Positions 39,082 through 44,709 of a stretch of 44,709 nucleotides of DNA are shown piece after piece (position 1 is the first letter of the stretch; each line of letters opens with the position of its first letter). The translations under genes and the position numbers were made by a program. The stretch spans positions 1-44,709 of the forward strand of contig JAJYJR010000002.1 of assembly GCA_021789355.1 (NCBI GenBank), given 5' to 3'. Below the pieces are notes generated by a model. The model saw only the letters and a list, made by a program, of their open reading frames with translations, was not told the DNA's origin and did no database searches. The stretch is from Chloroflexota bacterium. Its GTDB lineage: Bacteria; Chloroflexota; Limnocylindria; Limnocylindrales; CSP1-4.

Positions 39082-40226
39082 TGACAGCACCCGCGCTCGG
39101 CGGACCGCGTCGACGCGCCTCGCGAGACGAGGGGGCTCCATCCGCGCTGAGCGTCCTTGCCGAAGCGGCTCGCTGGGTCGAGGCGGGGGTCGGGTGTGGC
39201 CGGGCCACCGTCGTGCGGGCCCTCGGACCCGCCCCGTTCAGGGTCGGGAGCACGCTCGTCGTGGCCGATGACGGACGCCTGGCCGGCAGCGTCTCTGCCG
39301 GATGCATCGAGGGGAGCGCCGTGGAAGCGGTCCTGGCCGCTCGGCGCGGTCGCTATCGGGAGCTCGTCCACTACGGCATCAGCGATCCACAGGCGGCGGA
39401 GGCCGGGCTCGCCTGCGGGGGCACCATCGACGTCCTCATCGAGCCCGACGTGAGCCCCGAGGCGCTCGCCGCCGCGAGCGACGATCGCGACCTCGCGGTT
39501 GCGACGCCGCTCCCGGTGGGCCGTGAGGCTCCCAACCCCGCACATGTGGTCCTCGACGGCAGCGGAATACGGTCGGGATCACTCGGCGATCGGGGGGCCG
39601 ACGCCCGGCTGACCCGGCTGGCCCTCGACGCCCTGCGCGAAGGCGTCGCGCGGACGGTCGAGATCGACACGCGAGCCGTCTACATCGATGTCTCGCTGCG
39701 GCCGATGCGGCTCGTCGTGGTGGGTGCCGGCGACATCGCCGTTCACCTGGTCCGGCTCGCCCATGCATTCGGGTGCCGCACGGTGGTGATCGATGCGCGC
39801 AGCGCATTCGCGACGCGCGAACGCTTCCCCGACGCCGACGAGATCCTCGTCGGGTGGGCCGACGACCTCGCCGATCGGGCCGGCATCGACGGGACCGCGC
39901 ACGTCGTCTGCCTGGCCCACGACGCGAAGTTCGATGACCCCGCCCTCGCCATGGCGCTCCGCCGGGGGGCACGATACGTCGGCGCTCTGGGGAGCCGCCG
40001 CGCCCACCTGGCGCGACTCGAGCGTCTCCGGGCAGTGGGGCTGGACGACGGCGTGCTCGCCCGCATCCACGGCCCCATCGGGCTGGACATCGGAGCGGCC
40101 ACGCCGGCCGAGATCGCGCTGGCGATCCTCGCCGAGATCATCGCGGAGCGCCACCGTGCGCCGGAAACAGACGGCGAGCTCGCGGCTCCGATCAGCCCGG
40201 TGCCAGCCGGCACGCCGATTGCATGA
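39081..40226 (+). CDS. xdhC: XdhC/CoxI-family molybdenum cofactor insertion factor
   Basis: A 381-residue protein with the two domains of the XdhC family. The N-terminal part has VSAGCIEGSAVEAVL and EAGLACGGTIDVLIEP with the conserved cysteines; the C-terminal Rossmann domain begins VVVGAGDIAVHLVRLAHAFGCRTVVID. XdhC proteins bind molybdenum cofactor, promote its sulfuration and insert it into xanthine dehydrogenase-type enzymes. It would serve the three xdh genes at 8-15 kb, which are 25 kb away. Its start shares a base with the universal stress protein stop. Placement inside an ArsR-controlled operon is unusual. Confidence 0.88.
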   Translation: MTAPALGGPRRRASRDEGAPSALSVLAEAARWVEAGVGCGRATVVRALGPAPFRVGSTLVVADDGRLAGSVSAGCIEGSAVEAVLAARRGRYRELVHYGISDPQAAEAGLACGGTIDVLIEPDVSPEALAAASDDRDLAVATPLPVGREAPNPAHVVLDGSGIRSGSLGDRGADARLTRLALDALREGVARTVEIDTRAVYIDVSLRPMRLVVVGAGDIAVHLVRLAHAFGCRTVVIDARSAFATRERFPDADEILVGWADDLADRAGIDGTAHVVCLAHDAKFDDPALAMALRRGARYVGALGSRRAHLARLERLRAVGLDDGVLARIHGPIGLDIGAATPAEIALAILAEIIAERHRAPETDGELAAPISPVPAGTPIA

Positions 40227-40236
40227 CCTTTGGTCA
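40224..40236. promoter_or_regulatory. Dyad before the arsR-arsD-arsA operon
   Basis: Arms TGACC and GGTCA around TTT form a 13-base inverted repeat that overlaps the XdhC stop codon, in a stretch of about 45 AT-richer bases before the arsR ATG (40274). TAGAAT at 40261-40266 could be a -10 box. The dyad may be the ArsR operator but is short. Confidence 0.3.
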
Positions 40237-40273
40237 AACACACGTTTCACTAATGACGGTTAGAATGTCGGCC

Positions 40274-40696
40274 ATGGACCTCGTGTCGTCACACCAGCTC
40301 GAGCCTCCGGTGCCTGTCGAGCTCATGGCTGGGCTCCAGGCCATCGCGGAGCCCACGCGCGCCCGGATCGTCGCTCTCCTCGGTCACGGCGAGCACTGCG
40401 TGTGCGATGTCGGCGGCGCCCTCGGCATCAGTACTGCGCTCGTCTCGCACCACCTGCGGGTCCTGCACGCGAGCGGGCTCCTCCGGGAGCGCCGGAGCGG
40501 CCGTTGGGTCTACTACTCGCTCGACGCCGAGCGACTCGCGCGCGTGCGTGCCGCGATCGATGTGCTGCTCACGCCCACCGATGCCGCGGCCGCCGCCTGC
40601 CTCTGTGCGGATTGTGGGTCCACGAGGGCGATCGCCACGCCCGGGCCGGGTCGTGCCGTCCACCGGCTTCCATCGCTGGTGGAGGCGGCACCATGA
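40274..40696 (+). CDS. ArsR-family regulator of the arsD-arsA operon
   Basis: A 140-residue winged-helix protein. Metalloid pair HCVCDVGGALG (Cys42, Cys44) matches classical ArsR, the HTH is STALVSHHLRVLHASGLL, and the wing is RSGRWVYYSLD. A C-terminal tail contains CLCADC (Cys109, Cys111, Cys114), an extra cysteine group not present in the other copies, which might add a binding site or a second sensor. ATG 40274 is chosen; an upstream in-frame ATG overlaps the XdhC gene. ATGA overlap with the next gene. Confidence 0.9.
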   Translation: MDLVSSHQLEPPVPVELMAGLQAIAEPTRARIVALLGHGEHCVCDVGGALGISTALVSHHLRVLHASGLLRERRSGRWVYYSLDAERLARVRAAIDVLLTPTDAAAAACLCADCGSTRAIATPGPGRAVHRLPSLVEAAP

Positions 40697-41034
40697 CCTG
40701 CCGCGTCCTGCTCGTCGGCCTGCCGTCGCCCGGCGGGTGCGACCCCGCGAAGACGTGGCGTGCGGCGGCCGCGTTCGTGCAGCGACGGCTGGCGGCGCGG
40801 TTCGGGGCGGCGGTCATGTCCGACTACGTGGAACTCTTCGGTCCCGACATGCTGAGCCACCTGGACGTCGAGGCGGCGATCGCGGCCGGCGATGCCGTGC
40901 CGCCCGTCGTCGTTGTCGATGGTGTCATCCGGTTCTCCGGAGGGAAGCTGAACGTCTCGGCGATCGAGCGAGCGGTGGCGCAGGCCCTCGCCCGCGGCCC
41001 TATCTCCGTACCCGTGAAGGAGCCAGCCTCGTGA
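40693..41034 (+). CDS. Small thioredoxin-fold protein, YuzD/DUF1462-like
   Basis: A 113-residue protein with beta-alpha-beta character: VLLVGLPSPGGCDPAKTWRAAAAFVQRRLAARFG, then VELFGPD, and the cis-proline-type strand VPPVVVVDGVIRFSGGKLNVSAIERAV. This pattern recalls YuzD-like disulfide oxidoreductases, although only one cysteine (GGCDPA) is visible, so it is probably not a classical CxxC reductase. It lies between arsR and arsD, overlapping both, which suggests a role in passing arsenite or thiols. Function is inferred only. Confidence 0.6.
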   Translation: MTCRVLLVGLPSPGGCDPAKTWRAAAAFVQRRLAARFGAAVMSDYVELFGPDMLSHLDVEAAIAAGDAVPPVVVVDGVIRFSGGKLNVSAIERAVAQALARGPISVPVKEPAS

Positions 41035-41354
41035 GCGATCCCGCCATGCTCGATGTCGAGCTCTTCGATCCGCCCATGTGCTGCCCCACCGGGCTCTGCG
41101 GCCCCGTCCTGGACACCACGCTGGTCGATCTCAGCGAGGCGATCCTCGGGCTCGAGGCCGACGGCCGAACCGTGGCGCGCCACCAGATGGCCTCCGATCC
41201 GCACGCGTTCATGCGCAACCGCGATGTCTACGAGCTGATCCGCCAGCGGCAGCTCGATGTGCTCCCGATCACGGTCGTGCGCGGCCGGGTGGTCAAGACC
41301 GACGCGTACCCGAGCGCGGACGAACTACTGGCCGCGCTCGCTACTACCCCGTAG
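41031..41354 (+). CDS. arsD: Arsenite metallochaperone ArsD
   Basis: A 107-residue arsenic chaperone that hands As(III) to the ArsA ATPase. It shows ELFDPPMCCPTGLCGP, the essential three-cysteine site, and the family's thioredoxin-like body including VARHQMASDPHAFMRN and VLPITVVRGRVVKTDAYPSADEL. Start GTG 41031 has AAGGAG eight bases before it; if translation instead began at ATG 41046 the cysteines would fall at 12, 13 and 18, exactly as in the enterobacterial protein. The gene overlaps the previous one and is followed 55 bases later by arsA. Confidence 0.93.
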   Translation: MSDPAMLDVELFDPPMCCPTGLCGPVLDTTLVDLSEAILGLEADGRTVARHQMASDPHAFMRNRDVYELIRQRQLDVLPITVVRGRVVKTDAYPSADELLAALATTP

Positions 41355-41409
41355 GAGCCCGGCTACACCGGACTCCCGGCGCGACAGCTCCTGCGAAAGG
41401 TCACATGTG

Positions 41410-43269
41410 ATGCGGTTCCTCTTCTTCTCCGGCAAGGGCGGCGTGGGCAAGACCACCATGGCCTGCACGACCGCCGTGGCCGAGGCCGACGCCGGACGAC
41501 GCGTCCTCATCGTGACGACCGACCCCGCCTCGAACCTTGCGGACGTGTTCGAGCAGCCGATCGGTCACGCCATCACCTCGATCGGCGGCGTGCCCAACCT
41601 GTGGGCCATGGAGATCGATCCCGACCGGGCGACCGCGGAGTACACCGATCGCACGCTGGCTCCGATCCGCGAGATCTTCCCGCCCGAGATCGTGAAGGTC
41701 ATGGAGGAGCAGCTGGCCGGACCGTGCACCGCGGAGGTTGCCGCGTTCGACCGCTTCGCGGATTTCCTCGACCCGATAGCCCTGGCCGAGCCCGCCGGAA
41801 GTTCCGCCTTCGACCTGGTGGTCTTCGACACGGCCCCCACCGGCCACACGGTCCGCCTGCTGGAGCTTCCCGAGGCCTGGACCAGGAGCATCTCGGAAGC
41901 GGAGACGGGCAGCGGCCAGACATGCATCGGACCGGCCGCCGCCATCGCCGATGCGAAGGCGAAGTACGAGCGAGCGCTCGACGCGCTCCGGGATGGCGCA
42001 CGCACGCGCTTCGTCTTCGTGCTGCAGCCTGAGTCGACCGCGATCGCCGAGACGCGTCGGGCGAGCGCCGAGCTCGGCCGGCTGGGCATCGCGACGACCG
42101 AACTCATCGTGAACGGCGTCCTGCCCGATGAGGAGGCCTCCACGCCGTTCTTCGCGGCCCGGATCGCGATGCAGGAGCGCTACCTCGGCGAGATCGCGCG
42201 GGCGCTGCCGATGCCATCCCGGCGCGTCCCATTGCTTGACGGTGAGGTGCGCGGCGTCGGGCGCCTGCGCGCGCTCGTGCCGCTCCTGGGCGATGAGCGT
42301 GCGATCCGCCCGGTCTTCGGCGGCGCCGGGGAGTCGCCAGTGCGGGTGGATGGCCGGGATCCCGGACCCGCGCTTGCCACGCTGCTGCCGGCCGGACGAC
42401 CGCGGACGGTGTTCTTCGCGGGCAAGGGCGGGGTGGGCAAGACCGTCGTCTCCTGCACCACGGCCGTATGGCTGGCCGGACGCGGCCTGCGGACGCTCCT
42501 CGTCACCACCGATCCCGCGGCCCACATCGGCCACGTGCTCGGCGCGGCCGTGGGTCCCGAGCCCGCGCTGATCGATGGGGTCGACGGCCTGTGGGCCGCA
42601 CGGATCGACGCCAAGGCCGCCGCGGCGGCGTACACCGAGCGGATCATCGCTGACGCGGTGGCGCGCGGTCGGGGCCCGGACGCGATCGCCGCCATGCGCG
42701 AGGAACTCGATTCACCGTGCACCGAGGAGATCGCCGCGTTCGACCGGTTCATCGATCTCGCCAGCCGTGACGCATACGACGTGACGGTGTTCGACACCGC
42801 GCCCACCGGCCACACGCTGCGCCTCCTGGAGCTCCCGATCGACTGGAGCCATCAGCTCGACGTCAAGGTGTTCGCTTCTGTCGACACCGCGGCCGCCGAC
42901 GCCGTCGCGAAGGCGCGCTTCGCCCGGGTCATCGACATGATGCGGGACCCGGCGCAGAGCACCTTCGCCTTCGTCATGTACCCGGAGGCAACACCCATCG
43001 TCGAGGCCGAGCGGGCGGTCCGCGAGCTTGCCGCGCTCGGCATCCCGCTCGGGCTCGTCGTGGCCAACATGGTCCTGCCGGAGGAGGTCTGCCGCACGCC
43101 GTATGCGCGGTCGCGGCGCCGGATGCAGCAGGGCTACCTGGCCGAGACCGACCGACGATTCGCGGCGCCGGTCCTCGACGTGCCGCTGCTCGACAGCGAG
43201 GTCATCGGGCTCGAGCGTGTGGCCGAGCTCGTCGACCGCCTCTTCATCCTTCCATCCCTGGTTGCCTGA
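41410..43269 (+). CDS. arsA: Arsenite-activated ATPase ArsA (two-domain)
   Basis: A 619-residue soluble ATPase with two tandem halves, each with a P-loop (GKGGVGKT at residues 8-15 and 338-345) and the DTAP motif (VFDTAPTGHTVRLLELP and VFDTAPTGHTLRLLELP). Cysteines at the arsenic site are visible in LAGPCTAE, GQTCIGP and LDSPCTEE, equivalent to those used to bind As(III) in the plasmid R773 protein. It powers arsenite export with a membrane partner; arsB is not in this operon, so ACR3-like at 16554 or another permease may be the channel. Full length and intact. Confidence 0.95.
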   Translation: MRFLFFSGKGGVGKTTMACTTAVAEADAGRRVLIVTTDPASNLADVFEQPIGHAITSIGGVPNLWAMEIDPDRATAEYTDRTLAPIREIFPPEIVKVMEEQLAGPCTAEVAAFDRFADFLDPIALAEPAGSSAFDLVVFDTAPTGHTVRLLELPEAWTRSISEAETGSGQTCIGPAAAIADAKAKYERALDALRDGARTRFVFVLQPESTAIAETRRASAELGRLGIATTELIVNGVLPDEEASTPFFAARIAMQERYLGEIARALPMPSRRVPLLDGEVRGVGRLRALVPLLGDERAIRPVFGGAGESPVRVDGRDPGPALATLLPAGRPRTVFFAGKGGVGKTVVSCTTAVWLAGRGLRTLLVTTDPAAHIGHVLGAAVGPEPALIDGVDGLWAARIDAKAAAAAYTERIIADAVARGRGPDAIAAMREELDSPCTEEIAAFDRFIDLASRDAYDVTVFDTAPTGHTLRLLELPIDWSHQLDVKVFASVDTAAADAVAKARFARVIDMMRDPAQSTFAFVMYPEATPIVEAERAVRELAALGIPLGLVVANMVLPEEVCRTPYARSRRRMQQGYLAETDRRFAAPVLDVPLLDSEVIGLERVAELVDRLFILPSLVA

Positions 43270-43282
43270 AGCGAGGTCAATC

Positions 43283-43708
43283 ATGATTGTCCAGCCCCCG
43301 ACACCTGCGGGCGTCGATCTCGAGGCGGCGGCACAGAACGCCGAGGTCGAGGCCCTTGCCGCCGCTGGCGCCTTCGGCACGGCGCTCCGGGCGAGCCCGG
43401 AGTTCGCCCGCCTGCTCGCAGCCAACGAGGTGTTGACCGCCGACGCCGACGCCACGGCAGCGATCGACGCGCTCGGCCGGCGGCAGGCCGAGCTCCGCAT
43501 GGAGACGGCGTTCGGGACCCTTGATCCGAGCCAGCAGCAGGAGCTCGAGGATCTCCGCGCTGCAATGCTCGCCTCTTCGAGTGTTGCGGCCTACATCGCG
43601 GCCCAGAACGAGTTCCAGGCGGTATGCCGTGAGACGGCCGCCGTCGTGAGCGCCCAGATCGGCATCGACTTCGCGGCCAACTGTCGCTCCGGCAGCTGCT
43701 GCGGCTGA
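43283..43708 (+). CDS. YlbF-family protein with cysteine-rich C terminus (copy 1)
   Basis: A 141-residue helical protein of the YlbF/YmcA family (DUF964): FGTALRASPEFARLLAANEVL, helix pairs with ELEDLRAAMLASSSVAAYIAAQNEFQAVCRETAAVVSAQIGIDFAA, and a tail CRSGSCCG with three cysteines. In Bacillus, YlbF, YmcA and YaaT form an Fe-S cluster-bearing complex involved in RNA processing. Here it directly follows arsA (13 bases). The cysteine-rich tail could bind arsenite or an iron-sulfur cluster. Its role in arsenic resistance is not described to my knowledge. Confidence 0.82.
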   Translation: MIVQPPTPAGVDLEAAAQNAEVEALAAAGAFGTALRASPEFARLLAANEVLTADADATAAIDALGRRQAELRMETAFGTLDPSQQQELEDLRAAMLASSSVAAYIAAQNEFQAVCRETAAVVSAQIGIDFAANCRSGSCCG

Positions 43709-43723
43709 GGGAGGAGAACCAGG

Positions 43724-44092
43724 ATGCTCAGCGCCACCCTCTATGAGGCCGCCGTCGATTTCGGTCGGGCCCTGCGCCAGGCACCGCTCGTGGCCGCCTA
43801 TCGTGCCGCTTCGGATGCGCTGGAGTCGGATCCGGTCGCCCAGGGCCTGCTGGCCGACCTTCGCGAGCAGCAGGTGGCCCTCGCCCGCCTCCAGCAAGCG
43901 GGCCTGACCGCGAGCCAGGGGCAGCTCGACGCGCTGCGGCTCTGCCAGGCCGCCGTCCGCTCGAATGCCACGATCATGGCGTACCTGCTGGCAACGAACG
44001 AGGTCAAGGTGTACCTGCCGACGGTGGCCCAGGAGGTCAGCGCCAGCCTGGGGACCGACTACGCCGTCCTGGCCGCACCGAGCTCCTGCTGA
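43724..44092 (+). CDS. YlbF-family protein (copy 2)
   Basis: A 122-residue helical protein similar to copy 1: LYEAAVDFGRALRQAPLVAAYRAASDAL, later ATIMAYLLATNEVKVYLPTVAQEVSASLGTDYAV, ending APSSC with a single terminal cysteine. It begins 15 bases after copy 1 and ends the ars operon. The two may form a heterodimer like YlbF-YmcA. Function unknown. Confidence 0.8.
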   Translation: MLSATLYEAAVDFGRALRQAPLVAAYRAASDALESDPVAQGLLADLREQQVALARLQQAGLTASQGQLDALRLCQAAVRSNATIMAYLLATNEVKVYLPTVAQEVSASLGTDYAVLAAPSSC

Positions 44093-44372
44093 TCGGCCAG
44101 CAGGCAGACCCGCTTCATGGGGAGGGTGACGGGCCCGACGCGCCGAGACTCGTCGAGCGCCTGCGCGCGTGGCGCCGCATCGTCGTGCGGTCCGAGTCGA
44201 AGCCGTAGCGGCCGCAAGCGTCCACCGGCTGTAGCCTACTGATCGGCAAGACGCTCGTCATCGCGACGGGACTGTGTCGCTGAGGTGGAGCTGTCGGTGA
44301 TGTCACGCGCCTGCCCAAGCCGGCCCGCCGGAGGGCGAGGGCGTCGATAGCCGCCATCTCACAGCCGCTTGC
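44093..44372. other. Gap of 280 bases between the converging ars operon and serpin gene
   Basis: No gene or RNA is recognisable here. It should hold terminators for both sides; no strong hairpin with T-run was seen. Confidence 0.3.
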
Positions 44373-44709
44373 TCACGCCGAGGGATCCGTCACCTGGCCC
44401 ATGAAGAGCACGGCGCCGGTCGCCAGGTCCCGGACGAAGAACAGGAAGGGATGGTCGAGCCGTAGCGTGGTCTCGCGCGCCGCGCCCGGACCACCGCCGG
44501 TTCCTCCGATCACTGCCGTCGCCGCCGCCGCTTCCGTCCCACGCTCGTCGACGTCGATGTTCGCCTGGTGCACGACCTCGGAGACGAACAGTCGGTCGGC
44601 GTCACCCTGCGGCACGTGGATGCCGGTGAAGTCGGCCGCCACCTGATCGAACGCGAGAGGCATGCCGAGGGCCTGCAGCGGGGCCTTCAGGTCGGCGCGC
44701 GAGGCGTTG
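44373..44709 (-). CDS. Serpin family protein, C-terminal part only
   Basis: The gene runs off the right edge of the window, so the N-terminal part is missing. The available 111 residues have the serpin C terminus: LGMPLAFDQVAADFTGIHV, then VSEVVHQANIDVDERGTEAAAATAV, the hinge of the reactive-centre loop, and the final HPFLFFVRDLATGAVLFMGQVTDP strands. Serpins inhibit proteases by trapping them. In bacteria they are scattered and often found in Chloroflexota and related groups. The P1 residue lies in the glycine-rich loop after TAV but is not clear. Confidence 0.88.
   Translation of the reverse strand, partial: NASRADLKAPLQALGMPLAFDQVAADFTGIHVPQGDADRLFVSEVVHQANIDVDERGTEAAAATAVIGGTGGGPGAARETTLRLDHPFLFFVRDLATGAVLFMGQVTDPSA

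Noticed and set aside
1..44709. CRISPR arrays, rRNA, tRNA or prophage genes
   Set aside because: No regularly spaced repeats, no recognisable RNA genes and no phage structural genes were found on reading both strands.

Overview
The window is a roughly 45 kb piece of a very GC-rich bacterial genome with tightly packed operons, many 1-8 base gene overlaps (ATGA/GTGA type) and frequent GTG starts. A minimal SmsC-SmsB iron-sulfur assembly pair, YlbF-family proteins inside an ars operon, a serpin, TDT-family transporters and a DUF6457-MoaA pair together point to a high-GC Chloroflexota-like lineage; a deep-branching actinobacterium cannot be excluded. No rRNA, tRNA or CRISPR array was seen.

Layout. 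0.2-1.0 kb: an unrecognised ORF. 1.3-5.4 kb: an operon of dihydrolipoyl dehydrogenase, a lipoyl-carrier (GcvH-like) protein, two cysteine-containing DGC-type proteins, OsmC, ArsR and a mini-thioredoxin, then a frameshifted second arsR and mmsA (5.8-7.4 kb). 7.5-14.8 kb, minus strand: a selenium-dependent-type xanthine dehydrogenase, a two-subunit xanthine-dehydrogenase-family enzyme, and a MerR-arsenate reductase fusion with a clear MerR-type operator. 15.1-18.1 kb: TSUP permease, ArsR, frameshifted mini-thioredoxin, ACR3-like arsenite permease, OsmC. 18.2-23.9 kb, minus strand: a three-subunit membrane molybdoenzyme (Fe-S subunit, NrfD-like anchor, Tat-exported catalytic subunit). 24.1-25.9 kb: AhpD-like protein, DUF6457, MoaA. 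26.0-27.5 kb: an intact IS1182-type insertion sequence. 27.8-32.7 kb: CDF metal exporter, frameshifted TusA, two DsrE proteins, FmdE, TSUP, TDT transporter. 33.2-36.8 kb: ArsR, SmsC, SmsB, TDT transporter, MIP18-type protein. 36.9-40.2 kb: ArsR, ArsP-like permease, mini-thioredoxin, universal stress protein, XdhC. 40.3-44.1 kb: ArsR, YuzD-like protein, ArsD, ArsA, two YlbF proteins. The right edge cuts a serpin gene.

How it fits together. The common thread is thiol, sulfur, metalloid and molybdenum chemistry: six ArsR-family regulators, several carrying the CxC metalloid-binding motif, one MerR, four arsenic transport or reduction systems (ACR3-like, ArsP-like, ArsA/ArsD, ArsC), sulfur carriers (TusA, DsrE), sulfite/sulfur-type exporters (TSUP, TDT), Fe-S assembly (SmsCB, MIP18) and several molybdenum hydroxylases or oxidoreductases with cofactor genes (MoaA, XdhC, DUF6457). 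An ArsR plus mini-thioredoxin module occurs three times with different partners. The lipoyl-carrier operon and the TusA-DsrE-DsrE-FmdE operon are the best candidates for undescribed systems. Three genes (arsR, mini-thioredoxin, tusA) are each broken by a single-base indel, which is either assembly error or real decay. Functional assignments rest on motif reading only; no database search was possible.
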